Below are positions 1-8,400 of a stretch of DNA of 11,049 nt, in pieces (position 1 is the first letter of the stretch; each line of letters begins with the position of its first letter). Under the pieces are notes generated by a model. It was not told the DNA's origin, did not search any database, and worked only from the letters and a program-made list of their open reading frames with translations. Made by a program: the position numbers and the translations under genes. The stretch covers positions 1-11,049 of the forward strand of contig JAUYFR010000253.1 of NCBI GenBank assembly GCA_030690855.1. The letters run 5' to 3'. Origin of the DNA: Gallionellaceae bacterium (GTDB lineage: Bacteria > Pseudomonadota > Gammaproteobacteria > Burkholderiales > Gallionellaceae).

Positions 1-20
1 CAATGGGTGTCGATGAACAT
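1..20 (-). CDS. 5' end of a probable TatD-family metal-dependent hydrolase (partial)
   Basis: Read leftward from position 20, the codons give M-F-I-D-T-H followed by TG, the first two bases of a Cys or Trp codon. TatD-family DNases/hydrolases characteristically begin MFIDTHCHLD, where the T-H-x-H motif supplies two metal ligands, and this start matches as far as it can be followed. Only six codons are visible, so the assignment rests on a short motif plus a sensible divergent layout with aroC. No clear Shine-Dalgarno lies upstream of this ATG on the minus strand. A chance match or another TIM-barrel amidohydrolase is possible. Confidence 0.5.
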
Positions 21-85
21 GGTGTGTCGTGGCGTAGAAGGAGCGCTATGTTAAACTCGCCCCATCAATTTAGCGAGACAACATC

Positions 86-1177
86 ATGTCTGGAAACACT
101 CTAGGTACTCTTTTTACCGTCTCTTCTTTTGGCGAATCTCACGGCGCGGCTATTGGTTGCATCGTGGATGGATGCCCTCCGGGAATGAGCCTAACGGAAG
201 CTGATATTCAGCTTGATCTTGATCGCCGCAAGCCGGGAACTTCGCGCCATGTCACGCAACGCCGCGAATCGGACACGGTAGAGATTTTATCAGGCGTGTT
301 TGAAGGCAAGACCACCGGCACGCCCATCGCGTTACTGATTCGCAATGAAGATCAACGCAGTAAAGACTACGGCAGCATTGCCGAGACTTTTCGCCCTGGC
401 CATGCCGACTACACTTATTGGCATAAATACGGTATTCGCGATTATCGCGGCGGCGGTCGCTCATCCGCGCGCGAAACAGCAGGACGTGTGGCAGCAGGCG
501 CGATTGCTAAAAAATGGTTGTTTGAAAAATATGGCGTGACGGTGCGCGGTTATTTATCACAACTCGGCGAGATCGAAATTCCTTTTAAAAATTGGGAGGA
601 CATCAACGCCGAGGGCAATAGTTTTTTTGTGGCGGATGCAAGCTATGTGCTGCAACTGGAAACTTACATGGACGCGTTACGTAAATCAGGCGATTCAATC
701 GGCGCCAAACTTTCAGTGGTGGCGCAAAACGTGCCGGTGGGCTGGGGCGAGCCGGTGTTTGATCGCCTCGATGCCGAGATCGCTTATGCGCTGATGAGCA
801 TTAACGCCGTGAAAGGCGTTGAGATTGGCGCGGGTTTCAATTGCGTAACACAAAGAGGTAGTGAGCACGGCGACGAACTGACCCCGACAGGGTTTTTATC
901 CAACAACGCGGGCGGCATTCTCGGCGGCATTTCTACTGGGCAAGATATCGTAGCCAACTACGCGATCAAACCCACTTCGAGCATTCGCCTAGAGCGCAAC
1001 TCCATCGACAAGGCTGGCAATCCGATTAAAGTTTCTACTGAGGGTCGCCATGATCCCTGCGTGGGCATTCGCGCGACGCCCATCGCCGAAGCAATGCTGG
1101 CGCTGGTGTTAATTGATCATGCTTTACGACATCGCGCGCAAAATGCTGATGTGGTGTGTGCTACGCCGAGGATTTAA
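86..1177 (+). CDS. aroC: Chorismate synthase
   Basis: This enzyme carries out the last shikimate step, the anti-1,4-elimination of phosphate from 5-enolpyruvylshikimate 3-phosphate to give chorismate. It needs reduced FMN as cofactor and acts in the cytosol. The 363 residues match the usual bacterial length of about 360. Family hallmarks are all present: GESHG at residues 16-20 with His19, the NADPH/FMN-contact arginines R48 and R54, PGHAD with His106, the GGGRSSARETAGRVAAG block starting near residue 122 (R125 is at the FMN site), and a late RHDPC motif. An in-frame TAG at 71-73 fixes the start at 86, because no other start codon lies between them. The Shine-Dalgarno is weak (GCGAGA, 73-78). 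A TTAAACT box at 51-57 could be a -10 element. The protein appears intact. Confidence 0.98.
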   Translation: MSGNTLGTLFTVSSFGESHGAAIGCIVDGCPPGMSLTEADIQLDLDRRKPGTSRHVTQRRESDTVEILSGVFEGKTTGTPIALLIRNEDQRSKDYGSIAETFRPGHADYTYWHKYGIRDYRGGGRSSARETAGRVAAGAIAKKWLFEKYGVTVRGYLSQLGEIEIPFKNWEDINAEGNSFFVADASYVLQLETYMDALRKSGDSIGAKLSVVAQNVPVGWGEPVFDRLDAEIAYALMSINAVKGVEIGAGFNCVTQRGSEHGDELTPTGFLSNNAGGILGGISTGQDIVANYAIKPTSSIRLERNSIDKAGNPIKVSTEGRHDPCVGIRATPIAEAMLALVLIDHALRHRAQNADVVCATPRI

Positions 1178-1193
1178 GTGTTTTAAGGTCTAT

Positions 1194-1239
1194 GTGGGTC
1201 GGGTTTCAACCCGACATGTCGGGCTAAAGCCCGACCTAC
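1194..1239. repeat. REP-like 46-bp unit with two palindromes
   Basis: The unit contains two perfect 8-bp-arm palindromes with 2-nt loops. The first is GTCGGGTT/TC/AACCCGAC (1198-1215) and the second GTCGGGCT/AA/AGCCCGAC (1218-1235). GTGGGT and ACCTAC border the unit. It lies 16 bp after the aroC stop, in the gap between convergent genes. A second unit of identical length and layout occurs at 7274-7319, which shows it is a dispersed repeat and not a one-off hairpin. Short elements of this kind (REP/BIME type) are usually mobilised in trans by RAYT transposases. No such gene is visible here, so that link is inference. Confidence 0.85.
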
Positions 1240-1250
1240 AAAGCACCGCC

Positions 1251-1276
1251 CTAGGTTGGGTTGAAACCCGACCTAC
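1251..1276. repeat. Single-hairpin REP-like half unit, inverted
   Basis: The sequence folds as GGTTGGGTT/GA/AACCCGACC (1254-1273) with one T-G wobble, and ends in CTACCT/ACCTAC-type borders. Its GA loop is the complement of the TC loop in the first hairpin of the 1194-1239 unit, so it is that hairpin in reverse orientation. Positions 1194-1215 and 1255-1276 therefore form a long inverted repeat, an arrangement typical of BIME-like composites. It ends 15 bp before the stop codon of the leftward glycosyltransferase gene. Confidence 0.75.
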
Positions 1277-1291
1277 GAAAAACATTCGCTG

Positions 1292-2932
1292 TTAGTTTTT
1301 CTTACGCTGATAAAGCGAGAAGCGTTCGCCTTTATCGCCTGAGCGCCCACCTTCCCAGATTTTTTTCCAATCTTTTTGGTTTTCGCTGTAACCAGAAGTG
1401 CCACTGCTTTGAATTAACTTCAGATCACATTCTTTTCGCGGCAGCTCTCTCACCGTGACCTCCGCAAAATACTGCAACATCGCGCGCTGCGCTTCACCCA
1501 CACCTTCGCCAGAAACACAAATGTAGTGTTTAGGAAGCGCCTGTTTAAAGCTCACCACCATCGAGCGATAGCTCTTGGTATTGTCCAACCACGGCATCCA
1601 CAAGGTCACTGCCAAAACCCATAACAGAGTGACGCCGGTAGCCCAATTGATCACCGAGCGCCGAATCGAGCGCCCAACGCGCCATACCAATACCATCCAC
1701 AACACCGTGACGAAGACCGCCATAAAAAACTGGTTCTGCTGAAACACGGGTTCAAAGCCGGGGCGATAGTCTTTCAGCAATTGGGTAATGTGCGAGGGAC
1801 TATCCACTAATAAGCCGGTCCAACCCCACCACAAAAAAATCGCGAGCAAGGCGAAAGTCATAATGCCGAACCAATCTAAAGCGTTCGCAGCACCTCGTCT
1901 CATGGTGAATAACGCAGCGGTCGCAAGCAAACTGAGCGGCAACAGCATGGGTAACGCGCAAAGGTCATTAATTCTCGGCGAGAGGCTCAAGGTAATCAAC
2001 ATCACGCCAAAGGTAACGAGCAACAGTTGAAATTCCGACGACTGCGATAACTTTTTGCGGGCTTCCCATACTGCCCAAATCGCCAGTGGCGCTGCGGGCC
2101 AAGCAAACCAAGGAAGCAAAGTTAGATAATAAAAAGTGTCGGAATGATCGCCGTGACGGGCGTAGTCAACCACCTTGCCGATGTTGAGTTGCCACGCCCA
2201 TTCCGCGAACAATTGCGGTGAACGTAGGTAAAGCAAGCTCGGCCAAATCGTCAACCAAGGTAAGGCACTCAACAGCGCGACGCCCAGCGTAATGGCGAAA
2301 GTACGGGTTCGCCATGCAGAGAAAAACAATAAGCTGGCGCTGATCAAAAGAAAAAATATTGGCTCGACAAATCCTTTGGACATAAAACCAATACCGAGAC
2401 CCGTGCCGAGAATCAATCCGGCCAAAACGGGCCGACGTTCACTCAACGCAAAACCATAAATCATCATGGCACAGCCGGTAAGCAAGGCTAGATCAGTCAC
2501 CATCAGGTGCGCGCGAACCAACAGCCCTAAACTACCCATCAAAATAATGACGGAAGCCCAGCCTGCGCTTTTGCCAAATAATTCACGGCCCGCAGCGGCC
2601 GTGAACGCGAGAGTAAGCGCCATGTAAAAACCACTGGCTAAACGCGCGCCATCATGTAACGGTAGAAACGAAGCAGAAAGTTTGGCGAAAATCGCCGCAG
2701 TCCAATAAAAAAGCGGCGGCTTCTCTAAAAAGTCATCACCCGCCAAGGTGGGTACCAACCAATCACCACTCTGCAATATGTGATAAACCAAGCCGAAGCT
2801 ATAGGCCTCATCAGGCTTCCACGGGTCATGCCCAATCAAGCCGGTGAGCAACCAAACCGTGCAGAGCATCCCCAAAAACAAAGCTTTGGTCGGGGTAATC
2901 AGCTGATCTTTTTGGTAAACGTATGAATACAT
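1292..2932 (-). CDS. Membrane glycosyltransferase, PMT/ArnT type (GT family 39/83-like)
   Basis: This 546-residue polytopic protein resembles ArnT-type transferases, which move a sugar from an undecaprenyl-phosphate carrier to an envelope acceptor on the periplasmic side. After the first membrane segment (about 16-34) comes DPWKPDEA (36-43), whose D41-E42 match the conserved acidic pair of this superfamily. FLEKPPLFYW (68-77) is the matching E-K-P-P loop. Roughly a dozen hydrophobic segments follow to about residue 450. A soluble tail of about 85 residues, rich in charged residues, ends the protein. The sugar donor and acceptor cannot be deduced, because no arn or O-antigen genes are adjacent. 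No good Shine-Dalgarno precedes the ATG at 2932, and no better start is evident. It follows rpmE in the same direction but beyond a terminator, so it is probably transcribed separately. A 9-bp perfect palindrome lies inside it at 2582-2605. Confidence 0.85.
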   Translation of the reverse strand: MYSYVYQKDQLITPTKALFLGMLCTVWLLTGLIGHDPWKPDEAYSFGLVYHILQSGDWLVPTLAGDDFLEKPPLFYWTAAIFAKLSASFLPLHDGARLASGFYMALTLAFTAAAGRELFGKSAGWASVIILMGSLGLLVRAHLMVTDLALLTGCAMMIYGFALSERRPVLAGLILGTGLGIGFMSKGFVEPIFFLLISASLLFFSAWRTRTFAITLGVALLSALPWLTIWPSLLYLRSPQLFAEWAWQLNIGKVVDYARHGDHSDTFYYLTLLPWFAWPAAPLAIWAVWEARKKLSQSSEFQLLLVTFGVMLITLSLSPRINDLCALPMLLPLSLLATAALFTMRRGAANALDWFGIMTFALLAIFLWWGWTGLLVDSPSHITQLLKDYRPGFEPVFQQNQFFMAVFVTVLWMVLVWRVGRSIRRSVINWATGVTLLWVLAVTLWMPWLDNTKSYRSMVVSFKQALPKHYICVSGEGVGEAQRAMLQYFAEVTVRELPRKECDLKLIQSSGTSGYSENQKDWKKIWEGGRSGDKGERFSLYQRKKN

Positions 2933-2994
2933 GCGGGCAATTATTAAACGAGTTTGCTAATTATCCTAGCTAATTTTCCCAGGAGAAAAGCAAA

Positions 2995-3020
2995 CAAAAA
3001 AGGCAGCGAACGCTGCCTTT
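2995..3020 (-). terminator. Rho-independent terminator of rpmE
   Basis: GGCAGCG (3002-3008) and CGCTGCC (3011-3017) form a perfect GC-rich stem, extended by AAA/TTT pairs. On the minus strand the stem runs straight into a tract of six T residues (complement of A 2996-3001). It lies 25 bp past the rpmE stop and separates rpmE from the downstream glycosyltransferase gene. Confidence 0.88.
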
Positions 3021-3045
3021 GATGCTATTTGTCGTACTAAGGGAG

Positions 3046-3267
3046 TTAAGCTGTAGCAGCTGCAGCACCTTTGTTGTACTTCTGACGGAATTTCTCAACA
3101 CGACCGGCTGTGTCAACGATCTTCTGTGTACCGGTGTAGAACGGGTGGCACTCAGAACAAACTTCAATGTTCAAAGGCTTGCCCATTGTGGAGCGAGTCG
3201 TAAATTTGTTACCGCAGCTGCAAGTTACTGCAACGTCGTTATAGGCTGGATGAATGTCTGCTTTCAT
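3046..3267 (-). CDS. rpmE: 50S ribosomal protein L31 (zinc-binding form)
   Basis: L31 is a small protein of the large ribosomal subunit that bridges the central protuberance to the 30S head. The 73 residues start MKADIHPAY, the standard L31 opening. C16, C18, C37 and C40 form the zinc site, in CSC and CSECHPFYTG contexts. These cysteines mark the zinc-containing paralogue, as opposed to the cysteine-free form (YkgM/RpmE2) induced in low zinc. The C-terminus is an alanine-rich tail. A good Shine-Dalgarno (TAAGGAAA on the minus strand, about 3274-3281) precedes the ATG. The gene is monocistronic, with its own terminator, and divergent from the sulfatase-like gene. Confidence 0.97.
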   Translation of the reverse strand: MKADIHPAYNDVAVTCSCGNKFTTRSTMGKPLNIEVCSECHPFYTGTQKIVDTAGRVEKFRQKYNKGAAAATA

Positions 3268-3358
3268 TTTGTTTTCCTTACATCAATTATCGGTGCGGCA
3301 AGGGGAGTACGCACGCATGAGGGCGCGGATTATCCACGAAAGGCAATTACCGTGCAAC

Positions 3359-3382
3359 CGCTTCGAAGCGATCAGTTAAAAT
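3359..3382 (+). promoter_or_regulatory. Candidate promoter/operator upstream of the sulfatase-like gene
   Basis: A perfect 12-bp palindrome, CGCTTCGAAGCG (3359-3370), is followed by TTAAAAT (3376-3382), which resembles a -10 box and ends 6 bp before the ATG at 3389. No convincing -35 hexamer is seen at normal spacing. The palindrome could be an operator, but a 12-bp palindrome can also arise by chance. If TTAAAAT is the -10, the transcript would be leaderless or nearly so. Confidence 0.25.
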
Positions 3383-3388
3383 ACAGGC

Positions 3389-5329
3389 ATGAAAGACACT
3401 TTATCCGCACTACGAGCTCACCCCTACGGCCGCATCTTCCTTTTGCTGGTTCTTTTTTTGCTCCCCGCCACTTTGGCGCGGCTAGCACTCTATATGAGTT
3501 ACCCCGAGGACTTTGCTGCGCTAACCGCAACGCAAGTGCTTGCTTCTTTTTTATTCGGCTTGCGCTTTGACTTCTCGCTAGCAGTATTAATCATCGGCAT
3601 ACCGCTATTATTAATGTTGCTGCCCTTTCGCTGGAGCCACCACGCTTTCTGGCAACGTCTCTGGGGATGGTTCATTTACCTCGCCTTGTTAATCTTCATT
3701 TTTATGATGATTGTGGACACCATTTACTTTGGCTACGTTCATCGCCACGTTGGTTCAGAAATCAACACGCTATCGGCCGATATGGATTCGATGGTGGGCA
3801 TCGCTTTAAGCCAGCATCGTGTTGCGTTGCTGTTTTTTGTCGCTGCAACCTTACTAGGCGCTTGGTTTTGGCGCAAATTACTGGCGTTGACACCCAAGCC
3901 TCCCGCACGTCCTTGGCTTCGCTTAACGCTGCTACCGATCATCTTTATTTCAATGCTGGTGTTAGGGCGCGGCGGTTTTAGCGGCAAGCCAATTAGTGTG
4001 GGGGAGGCGTTCTTTTCAGACTCGCTTGCTCAAGGCTATCTAGCTTTGAATGGCGCCTTTGCTATGTCGCGCGCGATCATTGAAGAACCGCCACCACTAA
4101 AAACTTTCATGCCGCCCGCTCAAGCTACTGAACTCGTACAACAATACTTGGCGGGTGATAACTCACGTTTCCCGAACAAGGACTATCCACTTTTTCAGCG
4201 TGGCCATGCGTCGAGTAACAAAACCAAGCCTAATATTGTTGTACTCATGCTGGAAAGTTGGGGCGCACTGCATATCGACGCCATGCGCCAACAAGCGGGC
4301 CTGCCGCCACTCGGCGTAACCCCTAACTTTGACGCGCTTGCCAAACACGGCCGCCTTTACACGCAGTTTTATGCCAATGGACAGCGCTCGATTCAAGGTG
4401 CTGCGGCCATGCTTGCCAGCCAACCCACTTTCCCCAGCATGCCATTTTTGGGCGAAGGTATGGAGCAAAATCGGCAGAGCTTTATGGGTGAGCTGGCACG
4501 CGCCCAAGGCTATGAAACTTTCTTTTTGCAGAGTAGCGATCGTGGCTCACTCCGTTTTGACGCGATTGCCGCACGTGCGGGTTTTTCTACTTATCGCGGC
4601 GCACAAGACCTGCCTAATCTGCATGAACAACAAAAAGCTGCGTCAACTTGGGGCACATGGGATCACAATACTTTTCAAGCGGCACACCAACTATTTGCCA
4701 AAGCGAAGCAGCCATTTTTAGGCTTTGTTTTCACCTCCTCCACTCACGTGCCTTGGTTGATTCCTGATCAACGCTGGCACAAATACACCGGCTCTTCCGA
4801 TCGTGAAGCATATTTAAAATCTTAGTATTACGCCGATTGGGCGCTGGGGCAATTTATTGAGGCGGCTAAAAAAGCCGGTTATTACGACAACACGATATTT
4901 GTGATCACCGCCGACCATGCCGATGAATTTGTCGAGCATGTTGACCATGTGCCTAATCTATTTCACATCCCGCTCCTGATTACCGGACCGGGGATAAAAA
5001 GTGGCATAGATAAAAAACTCGGCAGCCAATTCGATGTTTTGCCGACACTGATTGACGCAGGTGGCTGGGCCTCCGATTACGCCGGGCTTGGGCGCTCATT
5101 GCTAGATGAAACTCGCGCAGATGCGAGAGCCTCATTATCTATTCGCGGTGGTATGCTGGATTGGATTTCGCCACAAGGCTGGGTTTCACATGACCTCACC
5201 AGACGCGTTGGTAGCTCAAACGGTATTAATTTGCAACATATTGATTTAATTGAGAAATCATTACTTTCTATTTATCAAATCAGCAGCCAAGCGCAGAGCA
5301 ACAATCGCATTCTTCCACCCACGCCGTAA
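3389..5329 (+). pseudogene. LTA synthase/sulfatase-superfamily membrane enzyme interrupted by an in-frame TAG
   Basis: The reading frame runs 478 codons to a TAG at 4823-4825 and continues in the same frame for 167 more codons to TAA at 5329. The total of about 646 residues is close to full-length LTA-synthase-like proteins. About five membrane helices fill residues 10-200. A periplasmic alkaline-phosphatase-fold domain follows, with E289 (VLMLESWG), a likely nucleophile S334 in NGQRSIQG, and H453 in STHVPW. The second part contains the essential metal-binding D509-H510 (TADHADEF). The break falls between conserved stretches (AYLKS, then YYADWALGQF), so nothing is missing except one sense codon. 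Members transfer phosphoglycerol or phosphoethanolamine, or hydrolyse sulfate or phosphate esters, at the envelope; the substrate here is unknown. The 478-residue product would lack the Asp-His pair and should be inactive. The downstream GTG at 4901 is internal to the domain and not a credible start. A recent nonsense mutation, base-call error or readthrough would all fit. Confidence 0.82.
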
Positions 5330-5334
5330 GCCAT

Positions 5335-5363
5335 GCTCAACCTCATTTGCGTGAGGGTCGAGC
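5335..5363 (+). terminator. Weak imperfect hairpin after the sulfatase-like gene
   Basis: CCTCA (5341-5345) pairs with TGAGG (5352-5356), and outer GCTC (5335-5338) pairs with GAGC (5360-5363) across an internal loop. No T-tract follows, so it is a poor intrinsic terminator. It may only be an mRNA 3' structure or chance. Confidence 0.25.
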
Positions 5364-5375
5364 GTTGTTGGGCAT

Positions 5376-5386
5376 TGCGGTAAAAT
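5376..5386 (+). promoter_or_regulatory. Candidate -10 region for the oxidoreductase operon
   Basis: TGCGGTAAAAT ends in TAAAAT (5381-5386), 33 bp upstream of the ATG at 5420. It resembles TAAAAT-type -10 boxes, and a similar box lies before the sulfatase-like gene. No clear -35 hexamer is found at 16-18 bp spacing, so this is suggestive only. Confidence 0.3.
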
Positions 5387-5419
5387 GCGCGCCCTGTTGA
5401 ACGAAAGTCAGCTATAGCT

Positions 5420-8400
5420 ATGAATGCTCGCCTGCGCGAAATCCCCTACAACTACACCTCGTTTTCAGACCGCGAAATCACTATTCGCATTCTCGGCAAT
5501 GAGGCTTGGACAATTATTGAAACCCTGCGAGGTGAGCGCCGCACTGGTCGCTCTGCGCGCATGCTGTATGAAGTGCTGGGCGACATCTGGGTCATCAATC
5601 GCAATCCCTATTTGCAAGACGATTTGCTTGCTAACAATTCGCGCCGCGCCGCGCTGATCGGCGCATTACGTCACCGCCTTAACGCCATCGAAGAACGGCG
5701 CCAAAATAACGAGCCGGTGAAACGTCTGCTTGAATTAGCCCATGCCGCAGTGAATGAGTTCGAAGCGGAATTTGAAGATATTCAACAACTGCGTCACCGC
5801 GCGATGCGCGAACTGTCGCGCCACACACGCCGCGACAACATTCAGTTTGATGGCTTGGCACGCGTATCGCACGTCACCGACGCCACCGACTGGCGCGTGG
5901 AATATCCATTCGTGGTGTTGCATCCCGACACGGAAGAAGAAGTTGCGCCACTGGTGCGCGCCTGTATCGAGCTTGGCTTAACCATGATTCCGCGTGGGGG
6001 TGGCACCGGCTACACCGGCGGCGCAGTACCGTTAGATAAACGCGCCGCCGTCATCAACACTGAGAAATTAGATGCACTCTCTGCAGTCGAAACCCTCACC
6101 CTACCGGGTCTGAGTCAGCCCTACGCCACCATTCATTGCGGTGCGGGCGTAGTTACACGACGCGTGATGGAAGCCGCTGAAGCCAATGGCTTAGTGTTTG
6201 CTGTGGACCCCACCTCAGCCGATGCATCGTGTATCGGCGGCAATGTATCAATGAACGCAGGCGGTAAAAAAGCCGTGCTGTGGGGCACCGCGCTAGACAA
6301 TTTGGCATCATGGAAAATGGTTACACCCGATGGCCTGTGGATGACAGTCGAACGTCTTGATCACAATCTCGGCAAAATTCACGATGCCAGCGAAGCTCGT
6401 TTCCGCATTGTGCGCTTTGCGGCCGATGGCAAAACACCGCAAGGCGAAGCCGAAATACTCACCATCCCCGGTGGCAAGTTTCGCAAGACCGGCTTGGGCA
6501 AAGATGTTACTGATAAATTTTTATCTGGTCTGCCCGGCATTCAAAAAGAAGGCTGCGACGGCATCATCACCTCGGCGCGTTTTATTTTGCACCGTGAATT
6601 TAAATTCACCCGCACCGTCTGTTTGGAATTTTTCGGACAAGTACGTGAAGCGGTTCCCGCCATCGTCGAGATCACCGAGCTATTCAAAAAGCGTGATGCC
6701 ACAGCGCCGCTTCCTTTCCTCGCGGGCTTAGAGCATTTAGATGAGCGCTATTTGAAAGCCGTTGGTTACGCCACAAAATCAAAGCGTGGCACACGTCCGA
6801 AAATGGTGTTAATTGCGGATGTAGTGAGCGATGACGAAAATGCAGCCGCTCAAACCGCCTCGGAAATCGTCAGGCTTGCCAACCTTAGACAAGGTGAAGG
6901 ATTTATTGCCGTCTCTGCGGAGGCTCGTAAAAAATTCTGGCTTGATCGCGCACGCACCGCCGCGATTGCTAAACACACCAACGCTTTCAAAATTAACGAG
7001 GATGTCGTTATTCCACTGCCGCGCATGGGCGACTATTGCGACGGCATTGAACGCATCAATATCGAGTTATCGCTAGGCAATAAAATAAAATTACTCGATG
7101 CGTTGGATGAGTTTTTTGCTGGCGAGCTTCCGCTCTTCTACCAAGACGATGCACAACTGGGTAGCGCAGAATTGCTTGGTAATCGCCCACAACAGGCACG
7201 TGAGTTGCTCGGCGAAGTGCGCACGCGCTGGACCTCTTTACTACACGATCTTGATAAACCCGCAGAGCTCAATGTAGGTTCGGCTTCAGCCGAACAAGTC
7301 GGGTTAAAACCCGACCCACAAATTGCCAGCCTGACCGTATTTCATCAGCTACAAAATCACAGCATACGCGCCTCATGGAAGCATGAAATTCGCGAACCCT
7401 TACGCCAACTATTTACTGGTGGTACTTACCAGCCTGTTCTGGAACGCTGCAATGAACTACACCAAACCGTATTAAAGAGCCGCGTCTTTGTGGCCCTGCA
7501 CATGCACGCGGGCGACGGCAATGTCCACACAAATATCCCAGTAAATTCAGATAATTACAGCATGCTTCAACAAGCCTACGCGGCGGTTGATCGCATCATG
7601 CAGCTGGCAAAAGATTTGGGGGGGGTGATCTCTGGTGAGCATGGTATCGGCATCACCAAGTTTGACTTCTTAGAAGCCGCAGAAAAAAACGAATTTGCCG
7701 CGTATAAAAATAACGTTGATTCAGAGCACCGTTTCAATCGCGGCAAATTGTTGGTCGGTAGTAATCTTGAACGCGCCTACACGCCCAGCTTTAATTTAAT
7801 GGAATTAGAAAGTTTAATTCTGGAAAAGAGTGAACTCGGCAATATTTCAGATTCAATCAAAGACTGTTTGCGCTGCGGCAAATGCAAACCCGTTTGCACC
7901 ACCCATGTACCACGCGCCAATTTACTGTATTCGCCGCGCAATAAAATTTTGGCAACCTCGTTACTCATCGAAGCATTTTTGTATGAGGAGCAAACTCGTC
8001 GCGGCATTTCCATCGCGCACTTTGATGAATTTAATGATGTCGCCGACCACTGCACGGTCTGCCATCGCTGCAAAAATCCGTGTCCTGTCAATATCGACTT
8101 CGGTGACGTCACCGTTGCCATGCGTAATTTCTTACGCACCCAAGGCAAAAAGAAATTTAGTCCAGTGAGTGCGGCTTCTATGCTTTATCTCAACGCATCA
8201 AATCCAGCCACGATTAAATTGATGCGCAAGGTGATGATCGAGTGGAGCTACAAAGCGCAGCGCATCGGCTACCAAATTAGTAAATTCTTTGGCTTATTCC
8301 GCAAGCAGGTTGCACACCCACCGGCGACTGTCGGTGGCGCTCCTCTCAAAGCTCAAGTCATTCACTTCTTCAATAAGCCGATGCCGGGTGGCTTGCCGAA

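Noticed and set aside
1113..1295. A short rightward ORF spanning the aroC end and the palindromes.
   Set aside because: It exists only because the palindromes lack stops in that frame, and its sequence is the translated repeat. No Shine-Dalgarno or family resemblance is seen.
3019..3570. A 183-codon rightward open frame overlapping rpmE and the start of the sulfatase-like gene.
   Set aside because: It is antisense to rpmE, crosses the intergenic region and the rightward gene in another frame, and has no recognisable motif. It is a shadow frame.
4823..4825. TAG reassigned as an amino acid (for example pyrrolysine) throughout the genome.
   Set aside because: The kinase gene at 10928-10930 uses TAG exactly where the protein should end, and nothing in the window suggests an alternative code.
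4901..5329. The part after the TAG as an independent gene starting at GTG 4901.
   Set aside because: The GTG falls inside the conserved VITADHAD core strand, and the family similarity starts directly after the TAG at 4826. It is the distal half of the interrupted gene.
7618..7625. Run of eight G in the oxidoreductase gene, a possible slippage or phase-variation site.
   Set aside because: The frame is intact on both sides and the run encodes the ordinary L-G-G-V before GEHGIG. A single run in a metabolic gene is weak evidence for phase variation.
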